The notes under the pieces are model-generated. The model was not told where the DNA came from. It worked only from the letters and a program-made list of their open reading frames with translations, and ran no database searches. A program made the position numbers and the translations under genes. Below are positions 1 through 11,661 of a DNA stretch of 64,000 nucleotides, piece after piece. The stretch comes from Auriscalpium vulgare. Lineage: Eukaryota; Basidiomycota; Agaricomycetes; Russulales; Auriscalpiaceae. The number at the start of each line of letters is the position of its first letter. Positions within the stretch are counted from its first letter, which is position 1. The stretch is taken from contig JAHBBC010000019.1 in the NCBI GenBank assembly GCA_019915015.1, positions 62,001 through 126,000 on the forward strand. Reading direction: 5' to 3'.

Positions 1-297
1 GTGGCAATATCATTTGCCGAGATACAGATATGTGCTCTTGTGACAGCGCCCCGCGTATCCCTTCGGCCGCACTGACTCAGGTGGCACAGTGCCCCATGTG
101 CCTCAAAATTGACGGCAGGAAACTGCGGCAACGGATCGCGACACCCACAAGCACCTTCGAAGCTGTACATGCTGTGTGGCATGGGAATCGTGTCTTGCCA
201 CGGGACTTGCTTCAGGAGTTAAAAGCCAGGCTCTTCAAGGTCCGGATATTGACAACATCGCAGACCACTACCGTCCGGCCTTCGTCCTGCTCCAACC

Positions 298-1517
298 ATG
301 CCGGCGACACCTCCAGCACCCACACCGCAGCACTATGTTCCAGACACCCCTAATCCGAAAAAAGCTACTCTGGTCATACGTTCCCGCCTGCCTAAAAAGG
401 TCATAAACGAGGAAGACTTGAAGTCGGATGAATATTTCAAGAGTCCGGAAATCAACGACTTCTTTCGCTTGGTGCCGGCGATCGGCCCTGGCATCATACC
501 AACCAACTTTGCCAACGCCGTGTGGTGTTCATTGGGGGGCAGAGCACCTGCGAAGGTGTACGACAATGCTTCGGGAAAGAAACATCTCACAGGCACGCGG
601 GGTCCCACGCCAAGCGAGATGAGATTCAGAAAACACCGTCAATTGAAGAGAACGGTGCAGCAGCCGGACCTTTTATCTCAATATAATCTCAAGGCCTTCG
701 AAATTTTGATTGATGTCCCATTTAACTTCAAGTACCCACACCACGCTGCATTCCTCGCGCAAATGCACCTATTCTTCACAATGCGCAATAAGCCTCCGAA
801 GATCTATTCTGAGAAGGATTCAGAGAGATATGTTTACGAATGTCTATTGCAACCTGCCATGGTGATTGCACAGGCTTGTGTCCACAAGAGGATTCCTGAC
901 GCATCCGATCTGTGTAGTCCCAAGGACTCGCACACACCGCACTTCGTTCCATTCGTTGCATCAGTACCCGGGTATTTCAAGAGCATTCCCGACGGCATGG
1001 TGATTTGCCATGGAGAGTCAGGTGACCCGCCAAAACACGCTCAAATTACGGTTGAAGTCAAGACCCCAGCGGTCTTTACTAACCGTGACGAAGACGAGAA
1101 CAAGCCAAATCCGTTCGCGAAGTCTAGTACGTTCACATGGCCCAAGAATGAATCAGACGTGAAAAAAATGAATAAAATGGAAAAAGTATTGTTTCAGGTT
1201 GGTGCATATCATTCATCAGACAAGCATTGCCTAAGCGCACATTCTAGGTGTTTTGTCAGATGCTAAACTGCGGTGCCAGACTCGCAATGGCAACTTCCTT
1301 CAATCTCACAATATTCTGTTTTCTCAAGCCAGGGGACAACACGACCCTCTATGTATCACGTTTCTACGACATACAGGAAGATCCTGTGCTCTGGTACGTC
1401 GTGGTGTTGTTTTTGCTCGTCATACATGGCATCAAAGACTCGTCGGGGAACATAACAAACGAGCCCAACGTCGGATCTGCCGTCCCTACTGTTTCATCGG
1501 AGCTCTGGGGCATATAG
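298..1517 (+). CDS. FunK1-associated N-terminal domain protein with PD-(D/E)XK-like motif, kinase missing
   Basis: Two exons, 298-1197 and 1248-1517, join in phase 0 across a 50-nt GT-AG intron to give 389 residues. The central region has the layout of a PD-(D/E)XK nuclease-like fold: a Glu in a helix near residue 181, Pro-Asp at 231-232, and a strand ending Glu-Val-Lys at 253-255. Exon 2 (LYVSRFYDIQEDP) resembles the segment that precedes the kinase in fungal FunK1 proteins. The reading frame stops there and no kinase domain follows, so this is a truncated or stand-alone version. Whether it has nuclease activity is inference. The start follows a clean CCAACC context. Seen: splice and motifs. 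Family assignment is from memory of FunK1 architecture. Confidence 0.6.
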
Positions 1518-4489
1518 ACCGTACAGCAGAATACAAGCCTCGGATGGAGTTTGCATCAAATGATTGTGCCGGATCCGAGCTGTCGTGTCATGTTGCCTAC
1601 AATGTCGAATCGAGTCCGTATATTGCCTGCAAATAGAATTTAGTTGCTATCCCTTTATTTGACTGTCTGTGGCAACAGCTGAGATTCGTCGCCGTCGTCG
1701 TCATTATCAATTCAGGAGAAAGATTGCCGCGTGCGATTATCCCCGTCTTCTCAATAAGATTGAGCCATGCGGCGAACGACGAAGAGAATCACGTAGTCAT
1801 TAGTGAGTGCAGCGACAACAGAGATTTAAGCACAATGCTTTCTTTGTAGGAGCCGTGTTCCAAACAGCAGGCACTAGGTTCTCTCATCCATGGCATCTGC
1901 AGCCAATGTCCTAGTCGCGTCAATAACAGCTGAAGAATTCGCAGGCTGTCTAACGCGGTGTGAAAACACTCTAGGAAGCTGTGCCATGCCATAATCACCT
2001 TGTGAGTAAGTATTGACGATGCGTGTCCCTAAGGGGCCTTGCTCTCCTTCGGAAGAATGGATAATGATAAGCGTAAAACACACCCGCAAACTTGAAGATG
2101 AAGCGACGCACCTGTCTCATCCATAAGTTCATAGATGTCTCTCCCGCTCTCGCTCACAGAACCTTGTACAGCCGTGTACGAAAGAACATCCCTGTACGTG
2201 AAGAAGTCTGCAGCAGCTTGGAAGACAGGAAGGCGCGAAACCGTGAATCTTCGTCAGCGTCTCATGGTTGAACATCTTGATGCCTAGCTTTAGGAATGAT
2301 AGCGCAGCTAGCCATGTACTTGACGCAAGTTGTAGGAGGATGTTCGCGACGTCGGTAGGCCGGTACGAGTGTTGGAAACATGATGGCCGGAACAAAAGCG
2401 ATCGATATGTCATTCTTGTGACGCAGGGTCTAAGCTAGGAACAAGCGCAAAGCTAGGCCACGCACCGCTTGGAGATTCTGTCTCCCCACCACGCGCGCTC
2501 TTTCAACATCAAACAGTCGTTGTCGGCTTGGTCGGTCTGCACGCGTGTGAAGACCTGGCAACGATGTGCGCAGGTCGAATTGGACGGGAAGAGTGCGAGA
2601 GAAGGGTCGCGCTTACATTGTGTGGGCTGGCCGTGTCAGGACAAAAACCCATGCCGCAGATGTCAAGTCACACAATTTGCTTCCATTCTTCCCTGGTGAT
2701 CTGCATATCAACCTTGAGCAGCGAATTGGCATATGGGCACAAGCTCTCACATGCATTTCTCAGAAGGACGACTACCTCTAGCCCTCTCGCTACGCATCCA
2801 CCCAGTCAATCTGCGATCTTTCGCACCGCGTATTCTGAGCGCACTCGTGACGCACCCGACAACTTTCGGCTTTTTCAAAGGAGAACGAGGCAAGAACGCG
2901 GCCGTGTAGTACCTTGCGGGTCTGGAATCTGAGTCAGAAGACGGCGAAGAATACAGGGGTATTGGGCAAGCACGTCCATGGACAAGAAGTTACATGTGCG
3001 ACAGTGCGAACGAGCCAAGAGCTTGTCGTGGAAGAGACTCAGAAGGTGCAGACGCAAACCCGTCCTTCGCATCGGACGACTCCGAGCGTAATCCCACGCC
3101 CACAGGCGCTTCCAAACCTCTTCGTCAACGAATATTCTACCCATGACTCGAACCCCACCCAAGTACATGCCTTGCGCACTTGTATGCTGGCGCTGAGCGT
3201 GGAATCGTACGTCAGAAATCGCTGCATGCAATGCGCACGTAATCGCGCACCTGACTAGACGGCGGCGGGGCCACCTAAGTAACATGCCAGACGGCGGCCC
3301 ATGATGGTCATCCTCATCATACTGTGGCACAGCCGATCAGGACGCTTCTACGGCTGTGGGAGTGTGCCACATAGCCTTCTCACTAAACGTACTAAGTATT
3401 GCATGCCGCGACTACCTGGCCTCACTTCTCCGAGGCACCCGGCCACAATAGCCACCGCGTGCCACTGGACTGACGGCGTTCCAGGCTCGTGTGAAGCGTG
3501 AATCATGTTTGCGGCCCACATCATCATGCTTCCAGCCGAGATGAGGCGAAGTACATGCGGCAGTGCACGGCAGTTGCGTCTCTGCTACAATATGTGCTCG
3601 GGACGTTGCAAGATTCATCGCGATTAGTACTGTGAAAGCTCGTGCATATGCGTCATTGCGTTGTTTTCGTGTGCGCTGTCGATTACGTCAGTCAAAGCGG
3701 TACAGACTCGTCGCCACACTCACAGGAAAATACCCACAAACTCGTTGCCGCCTCGGACAAGCCTTCCAAATGAGTCTGAAACATATGCGGCGCGTCAACC
3801 CCCAGTTCGGGCAGCCCGGACGCGGCACCCTTTGGCCACTGCGCATGCACGCTCCAGACTAAAGCGAAGTGGCACCATGCATGGCGCAGCGCCTGCGGAA
3901 GCGCTCCCGACTGAGCAGGGCCACGAGAACTAGGCTCCCGATGTAGCTGCTCGAGCGCGTGGCACAGAGGCAGCAAAACTTTCTATGATGTGCAGCGTGC
4001 GGCGTGCGACTCGGAGGCCAATGCAAGGAGCCGTGCGGTCACAGAAGTGGCGTTCGCCCAATCGACGTGCTGGAGCTGAAGATTGCGTAGTCCGCTCTCG
4101 ACCTTAGGCCAGTGCCGCGTAGACTGAGAATGTCTCCACGGCGCGGTTGCTGCGTCCTGGGCGTCTCCGTGCCACAAAGGCACATAAGCTCGGCCAGATC
4201 TCCAGGAGGCGGGCGCGCCGAATATACACCGAGGAAGCTTGGCCACAAACATATGAGAGGCGCGGGCAGCACGGTGTGGCGAATGTTATCCCTACATACG
4301 TGGCGAGCCCTGCGTCACTCGATTGAAGTTGACCGTGCCACATGTCACGCGAGTGCAGCCTTGCCCCGCGTCCACCGACATCGTCCACAAGGAGGCATGA
4401 AAAGCGGGCCACGTTTCAACCCTTGCGTCGTCTTTTCCATGCTAGATCCAACCATCAACGTCCATGATGCCACTGATGATATAAGATAG
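1518..4489. other. No supported gene
   Basis: About 3 kb with only short, overlapping, mutually inconsistent reading frames on both strands. The best candidate is a short plus-strand frame near 2566-2781, but it has no recognisable domain and no clear splice partners. I see no repeat or RNA gene. Confidence 0.5.
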
Positions 4490-4768
4490 CGCGTTTTGCG
4501 ATGTCGGGGGTGGTCGATGAGCATGGGCGCGAGCATGGGTGTGGGAACAACCTCGTATGAGCGCGCAAACTCAGTTTGGGATATCGAAGCCGGTGGTACG
4601 TGGGGAGACTTGGAGGAAATCGTGAAATCGTGGGTGTTGTTGATTGAATTTTTTGAATTTTGTACGTGACCTAGTCTGAATGAGCCCGCCCGTCGCCGGA
4701 CAGGCAGTGCTTTGGGAGGGAAGACGAAGGACATCTTGACTCATATGAGAAGTAGAGATCATGGATGA
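4490..4768 (+). CDS. 3' terminal exons of an unidentified gene (partial)
   Basis: Exon 4490-4661 and exon 4704-4768 splice in phase through a 42-nt intron with donor GTACGT and acceptor CCGGACAG. The product fragment contains YERANSVWDIEAGGTWGDLE and ends in a basic tail (LTHMRSRDHG). Composition and splicing look protein-like, but I do not recognise the family. An in-frame stop lies directly upstream of the acceptor at 4489, so earlier exons must exist or be lost; I could not place them. The stop lies 85 bp from the end of convergent F-box copy A. It could be a remnant. Confidence 0.35.
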
Positions 4769-4853
4769 TTGTGGCAGATTGATATCAGCGTGCTAAATTG
4801 ATGACCTGGTTCTTTGATGATACCATTGGGGTGAGATGTGCGCCTGAGTCCAG

Positions 4854-5980
4854 TCAAATCCAATCGGCATCCCACCGAGGGTTCTGCGGCACGATCAGCC
4901 ACGGATTTCTGCATGATCACACATGAGACTCACCGGAAAGTGTCGAGGGGTCCGATATGTCTCGAGCTCCACCCCACGGTCACGACAGACCTCTTCGAAC
5001 GCCGCGAGGTGCGCTATCGGGGCAAGGCACGTAGCCGTGACGAGCTTCAAGGCTGGCAGCGCACGCAATGCGGCGACAGCATAGCTAGCCACCTTCACCG
5101 CCTCCGAAGGTCTACTCCATGGGTGGTAGCCGACATGGCGCAGGCTCTGCGGGAGCACGAAATCCTCTTCGGGCAGCTCATCGAACACGAGGCTTTCCAA
5201 CTGCGCGATGCGCTCCAGAAATATTTTTGGGGGGCAGGAGCCGCTCCTGATGCGGAGAGTCTGTATCCCACGGAGTAGGCCCGACCTATGCAGTTTTTCA
5301 ATCCACCCGACTTTGTACCACGCAGGATCGAACAGCTCCAGATCGCGGAGCGCAGTGAAGTCGTTTTGCGGTGCCAGAGACCAGATGTCCTTCGCCTCGA
5401 GAGACAGCGCCTGCAGGGATCCAGATGCCGAAAGCGGCGGCAGCGCATCGGAAGTGCTGGGGTACCACACGCCTGCTAGATCCAACGCACGGAGATTTGG
5501 CCACGCTAACAGGAAGGGGCCGCAGAAGGATGGCTCTCCCCATATGCAAAGGCTCACCGGGCGCAGTTGAATTGCGCGCAGGCGCGCTTCAAGGGCCGGA
5601 AACATGGCGGCGTGACCATGCCGAAGGTCCTCTACCGAGATGTTCTGGATGTGCGGGCAGAGCTCGAGGAGCTCGACATCGGCTGGGGCATCGGAAGTGG
5701 CGTCGCGAGGATAAACTGTGAGGAAGGTGGAGCGGACGGCCGCGCAGAGGTGGGGGCTGGTTCGGAGGGTACGGATGAGGAGGGGGAGTGCGCTTCGGCT
5801 GCTGTAGTATGGGCTGGCTGAGGGTACACGTCGGAAGAGAAGGCGCTGCGCCATGGGAGTCCACGCGCGGCAGACAAGCGCACATGCGCGGAGGGTTGCA
5901 TAGTCGACCGCCTCCGCCTGGGATAGCCGATAGACCCATTCTATGATGACGATTTGCACTTCCAAAGGTAATTTTGCCAT
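4854..5980 (-). CDS. F-box-like protein, copy A
   Basis: Exon 1 is 5980-4934 and a mini-exon 4883-4854 follows a 50-nt intron; 358 residues. The N-terminus (MAKLPLEVQI, then LRACALVCRAWTPMAQRLLF) is an F-box-like helix bundle of the type that binds Skp1 in SCF ubiquitin ligases. The rest is a leucine-rich region without clean repeats that would be the substrate-binding part. The last exon encodes NPRWDADWI, a tail shared by the family. A likely 5' UTR intron ends just before the ATG. A CGG-N6-CCG site lies 347 bp upstream of the start. It belongs to the same subfamily as D, F, G, I and J and appears intact. SCF function is inferred from the family. Confidence 0.8.
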
Positions 5981-6326
5981 GAAGCCGCTGTAGGGGAACA
6001 GGGATAGTGAGCACGCATGTTGTAGAGACAGGGTCGCTCGTACACACCTCGAAGTTAGGCGATGGTATCCCGAGGTAGGTTGAAAAGCTCAATGCACGGC
6101 ATTAGGACCTTGGCATGGAAAAAGGCGAAGCGACTCACCGAGCTCGGGGAAACGGTGGGCGCCGCTCTACGAGGCAATCCACGAGAGATCTATCGAATCG
6201 ACTCTCTCACACACTCGAGTTGGATGACGAGATGACGGGGAAGAAGAGCAGTGGCTGCTAGTAGTACTTGTGGGTCGCTCGTCGACCGTGAAGCTAAAGC
6301 CAGCGCTGGCAAATCATTTTCGCTAC

Positions 6327-6338
6327 CGGCAACTGCCG
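6327..6338. promoter_or_regulatory. CGG-N6-CCG site upstream of F-box copy A
   Basis: CGG, spacer CAACTG, CCG, 347 bp from the copy A start codon. It sits in a GC-rich near-palindrome shared with the B, D, G, H, I and J upstream regions. The form matches binding sites of Zn2Cys6 dimers; binding itself is inference. Confidence 0.4.
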
Positions 6339-6941
6339 GCCGTCGATCCTCCACCTTTCACATCCCTCGACAGTCGAACGTCACTCGGCATGCAATATCT
6401 CATTGATTGGGCAATCATATCTAAGATGTTCTGTTCATCTCATGATGTACGAGTACGGGGATTCAGGCTATCCACTCCTGCGGCCCGCCAAACGCCTTCC
6501 TTTGGTCGTGCACCCAAAGTGGCGACCTGCACCGGTGACGAGCTGCACGAGTCCGCCATGGGAATACTCGCAAGAACACGCTTAGAGGGCGGAGACGACG
6601 CCTGCCCAGATTGCACAGGCTGGAGGCGAGATAATTCGGCGAACGTCGGGGGTGCCTATCGGTTTCGGCCATGTCGGCGAGCACGTTGATCACATATCAC
6701 AGGCCGAGAAAGCCCTTCTGCGGTGCTGGGACGTCTCGCCAGGATAGGCGCATGGGCCTCGATGCTGATGGGAGGGCAGAGATTGCTCTGGCAATGGGAA
6801 ACGAAGGATATCGTTGCTGGTGCGCGGGAGTGGGCGTGGGGTCAGGGTGGGGAGTTTCGACGTGATAGTCGCGGAGCCCTTCACGAGAGAGAAATATGGA
6901 CTTGCTGTAGTAAGATGCTGACGCGGATCAACACCACTCAT

Positions 6942-8069
6942 TTAGATCCAGTCGACGTTACGAGGACTCTGTGTGTAAAAGCTGATCAGCCATCGCTACG
7001 ACACAAGGTGCTCGCCTATGAAACTCACCGGAAGTTGTTGAGGATCGTGGTAAACCTCAAATTCCACTCCACGATCGCGGCAGACTTCTTCCAGTGCCTC
7101 GAGTTGAGCCGACGATGCAACGCGCGCGGCAGTGACGAGCTGCAAGTTTTCCAACACACGCAACGCCGCAATCACGAAGGAAGTGTCCACCTCCTGCTCC
7201 CAGACTGTGAACCGAGGATGGTACCCAACTTGTTGCAGACTCTGCGGGAGCACGATATCCTCCTGCGGCAACTGGGTGAACACCAGGCTGTCGAGCTGCG
7301 CGACGCGGTCCAGGACATCTTGGGGCGGGAAGCTGCCTTGAATTCGTAGCGTGCGGATCCCATGCAGCAGCCCTGAGGTGCGGAGGTGCAAGCACCATGG
7401 GTCGTGCCACGCCGGATATCTCAGCTGTACATCGCGAAGCCCTGTGGGGTTGATCCTGGGCGGCGGCAACCATACATTGGCTCCGTGGTGAGCACCGTCT
7501 TCTTCCTCTTCTTCTACTTCGGCGGCATCGAAATCGTGAGTCGTCGTGCCCAGATCGAGCACACAGAGACTTGGCCACATGCGTGCCAAACGGCCGACGA
7601 ACACGGGGTCTCCCGCTTGCACGCGCAGGCACGTGGGGTGCAGCGCGATTGCGCGCAGGCGGGCTTCGAGCGCAGGAGGAAGGGCGGTACTGACGACGGG
7701 GTCCACCAAGGAGATGCCCTCGACGTCCGTGCAAAGCTCGAGTAGCGCGACTTGGGCGGCTATGTCCGAATCCGTGACGTCAGGCAAGGTTGACCACAGT
7801 GTTCCGTAGATAGAGCGCACATTCGCGGAGAGCTGTGGTTTGGCACGCAAGGTGCGGATGAGGAGAGGAATGGCGTCGAGGCGGTCATGGTCGAAGGGTA
7901 TGGCTGGAGAGGGTACGCGACGGAAGAGGAGGCGCTGCGCGGTGGGAGTCCAGGCGCTGCAGACGAGGGCGCACGCACGGAGGGACGTGTAGTCGACAGC
8001 CTTCCATTGCGACAGCTGGTATATTGATTCGATGATGTGGAGTTGCAGCTCTAGAGGTATGTTTGTCAT
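6942..8069 (-). CDS. F-box-like protein, copy B
   Basis: Exon 1 is 8069-7029 and the mini-exon 6968-6942 follows a 60-nt intron; 355 residues. It begins MTNIPLELQLHIIESIYQLS and keeps the LRACALVCSAWTPTAQRLLF core of the family, so it is an F-box-like protein with a leucine-rich C-terminal region. A short acidic run (EEEEED) sits near the middle. The tail exon encodes SPRNVDWI, the diverged form of the family tail. It differs from A enough to form a separate subfamily with copy H. The start is chosen by homology; the reading frame opens upstream but that part probably lies in the 5' UTR. It looks intact. Confidence 0.8.
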
Positions 8070-8419
8070 GTTGCCGCCCCGAACTGATGAGAGTAAGTGG
8101 TGCAGATGGGAGACGCGATGGCTGGCACTCGCAGGCGCAGGAAGCCCCCAGGTCAACCTGAACATTGCAATGAATCGTCAGAACCATTCTGTTGAAAGAT
8201 GCAAGGCTACGCACCGAGTAGCTGCCGCTCATCGACGTGTCCGATCCACGAGAGACTCCAAGCTGTCGGAAGACGTTTGCGGGATCGTGAGCTTTGACAG
8301 CTTATTTCGATGGACGGTGAGAGCGATGAGTTGATGCGGGTGACTGCTCGCCGAGTTGGAACGAAATCTGTCCATTTCGATGTTCGAGAGAGAGTCGGAG
8401 AGGCAACTTCGCACGCTAC

Positions 8420-8431
8420 CGGCAATGCCCG
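8420..8431. promoter_or_regulatory. CGG-N6-CCG site upstream of F-box copy B
   Basis: CGG, spacer CAATGC, CCG, 351 bp from the copy B start. The spacer differs from copy A while both trinucleotides are kept. Confidence 0.4.
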
Positions 8432-8799
8432 GCCAGCGGACCCGCTCTTTACTGACCGGCGACAGTCGACTCTGACTCCGTCAGCACGACTGCCAGGTGC
8501 TGTGCCGCGCTGTATTCGCTGATGTACATCGTAGGCACGAGCTTGAAGGCGGTCATTAGCTCCGTTGCGACATTGAAGGATACGTAGCCTTGCTAGTGAG
8601 CAGGATTTGTTCCCTTGCATGTGTCCCAGGCCGCAGCTGATGTGTTTCAAGTTTCCGTGATAGCTTCGGATTGCATATTGACGACACCGCTGCCAATTTG
8701 TGACCCCTATTCCTCTTCATTCTGATTTTCTTTGACTGTTCTGATACAGTAGTTTCTCCGTGTATATCAATTTCATGCCGCGCTGACTTCCATGCGGCG

Positions 8800-8843
8800 T
8801 TCTGACGCTTTCACCCTCAGCTTCTGACGCTTTCACCCTCAGC
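8800..8843. repeat. 22-bp tandem duplication
   Basis: Two exact head-to-tail copies of a 22-bp unit beginning TTCTGACGC (8800-8821 and 8822-8843), in a stretch (8432-9410) that holds no other supported feature. Confidence 0.8.
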
Positions 8844-9410
8844 TTCTTCCCGCAGGCAGTATGTACGCCCTCGTTTCCGGTCTCAGGTCCGCAGACCGCG
8901 ACGGGCACCGTCTCTATACACCTTTTCTTTCTGCCCTCTCGGCCAGTGGACCAGTTTGCACGATACCGGGCGTCGCCATCAGGGCATTCATAGTATGCCT
9001 TGGCTTCGTCGCCACGGGCGAGGACATCAAGCAGTCTTTTTCTCTAACCTTTCTTTTGAACGTCATGGTTTTCGCTCTAACGAACCCTCGGTCTCCTTTC
9101 TGTCACCAGGCTACGATGAGGTACGTGGCTGTATTTGAAAATGTATATAGAGTTCGATTTATTGAAGCTGAACTAGGTTCCTCGATGGACATCATGAGCG
9201 AGATGGGAAGACTGAATGGTGCATACAGACCCCGCGCCCTTCGACATCGAAGAAACGGGATTCGTCCTACGTCGGCGCCCGGGCGCTTTCTGCGTCTGAA
9301 TTCTGTTCCAGCGGCTTGGGATATACGGGTAGCCGCCCTGGGCCACAATATCGTCCCTAAATATCCCCCGTCCATCCCTCACATCGCTTTGCTCTTCACC
9401 CCTAGCGCCT

Positions 9411-11595
9411 ATGAGCAACCCGCCGGGCTCCCTCGATGACCGCTACAGCGACCGAGTCCGCGAGCTCACGCTCCTCCACAACCAAGTCGCCCTTACCGAG
9501 CGCGACCTGCGCGACGCGCGCAGTGCGCGCGACGAGGCGCAGCGCCTTGCTGTGATGTATGCAGTGGCGAATGACAAGCTGAAGCGCCAGCTTGCGGAGA
9601 CGCAGGATGCGTTGCGGAATCCCGAGCAGGATGCGAATGGAGTGCCCCATCGGACAGGCGAGCGCGATGCACAGGTTGTCCTCGCACCTTTGCGCAGGGA
9701 AAGAGGAAATTTGCGCACGGCGTTGAAATCGCTTCCAGGCGATGCCGGATCCCCGTCACAGGCCCGTGTACCCGCGGCGCGTGCTACTGTGCAGGTACGC
9801 GATTCTCTGTCCTTTGTAGCTGGTAACTGAAGTATTCTGTGTGCAGCTTCCAGCCCCATCGTCCAGAGCAAGCAAGTTGTCGGAGGCAAGTAAAATTGCT
9901 GTGACGGTAAGCCTCGTCTTTTGCCGACCGTCTCGCCTTGGTCGCTAATGCCGTCCGCAGGCTCCACAGTCGACTGGAGCAAAAGCACTACACGAGGACG
10001 AGCAGAATGGACGCGGTAGACGTCCGAATCCAGCCAAAAAGGACCAGACGAAGTACCACCCTCGCGCCGCAGGCGAGAAAACCACTCCAGGAGTAAGTCC
10101 CTCGTTTGCAGGGCAGGGAGGCTACTAACAGAACCTATACGTGTAGTATACCCGTTACGATCCACCTTGCTCCGCCTGCGCTGGGCGCGCGGCCCTGTGT
10201 GAGACACGTACCGGCGGTATCTGTGCACGCTGTGCGAGACGCAAAACTAAGTGTTCGCGCGCGACGCACAAGGTGCGCTTCGATTGAATTGACTCTAGTG
10301 CTCCCTAAGAGTATAGCTAATGGACTGCCCTGTCTACAGAAGGGACGCAAGGCTCGCAGAGATGAAGACGACTCCGATGCCAGAACCATAGATGTCGACG
10401 CTTCTGAGGACTCCGAGGTGGACAAGCAACCCCCTGCCAAGCGACAGCGATTCAGCAATATTTCCCGCGCGTCGTCGACATATAGTCAGGTAAGCTGTGC
10501 TGGTTTGCATGATTGTGCTCAACGGTCTGACTCTAGGTTTTTCGTCCTACCACAGGTCTCCTTAAACGACGATAATGCAAGCTCCGAGAGCGATGCTCTC
10601 GTAAACAGCTATCGACAGAAGAATACTGCTCAAGCCCCTCTGGCATCAGGTCCTTCCGAGGTCGACCTTAACTTCGAGGTAAGCTGTCATGGCAATAGAA
10701 TTTGATGCATTATTGACAGCAGAGAAATCAGTCCACCCCCGATGAACCCTCGGACGGATCCGATATTGAAGCCTCGCAACCTTTCTCCATCGACGAGACC
10801 CCTTCCGCCCCGTCCACGAGCACTATGACACCGAATGTCAAATCCATACACCGCAAATTTTGGGCGACGCGCATTCCTCGCCCGAGTATTATTTTCAATG
10901 TGATTCAAATACAATACCGAGTGAGCAGCAAGATCTCCTCCGATGGACTGTGCAAGGTCCGCTCGACGAACGTCGCTTCAGTCTCGTCGAGCACCGTGCT
11001 CGGCGCCGAAGAAAAGTACATCTGGGAGACATGGCGCCGCGTCCCGAGCGCGTACCGCAGGCACCTTGCGCGCGCTTGCTGGCGCCTGTGGGCCTGGAGC
11101 GCGGCGTGGGAGGCTCTCAAGGACGCAGAAGGGGACGCGCAGAAGAGCGCGGTGGGACGCACCGTGAAGAGGCATGTCGTGTTCATAGGGAAGGTCCTGG
11201 ACGCCGTGTGGGAGGAGCTGTGGCTCGCGGCGGAGGGAGATACGTTGGGCGCGGAGTGCCGGTCACCGACGCTGGACCATTACCTGCGCATTGAGGGATT
11301 GGTGGACGGGTTCACTCCAAAAGCGCTGGAGAAGTACCTTGAAGAGCTTGATGAGGCATCGTTGGACTGGGTCGACCCACTGCACCTCGGTACGTAGCCT
11401 CGTAAGGTTGTCTGTCTGCGCGCCACAGCGCTGACCTGGCTACGAGCAGACTGGGATGGCTACCTGGGCCGCCACGCAGAGTTAGCTTCTGGCCGGGCGA
11501 TAAACTGGAAGTGGTGGACTCTTCCTAGGGGCCGGCGACTAGTTGTGGGAAAGCAAACAATCGAGTGGTTCAAGACACTAGATATGGGCGAATGA
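9411..11595 (+). CDS. Cys-cluster (Zn2Cys6-like) protein, unnamed basidiomycete family
   Basis: Eight exons: 9411-9794, 9847-9906, 9961-10092, 10147-10272, 10340-10489, 10556-10678, 10723-11389 and 11450-11595. All junctions are GT-AG and in phase, giving 595 residues. Order: N-terminal coiled coil (about residues 10-80), basic linker, then a cysteine cluster in exon 4 with the pattern CSACAG...C...ICARCARRKTKC, an acidic linker with a basic patch (PPAKRQRF), and a helical C-terminal region rich in Trp and Arg. The cluster resembles the six-cysteine zinc fold of fungal regulators, but its spacing is not that of Gal4, so DNA binding is inference. The 10825-10980 segment also reads well in another frame, so a small frameshift or unrecognised intron there is possible. 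It lies between F-box copies B and C. Confidence 0.7.
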
Positions 11596-11661
11596 CTTCA
11601 TTGCGCGGCCATGCCCACCCTCCTATCATGTACTCAGCCCAACTGTAGATGCCCGCTCATT

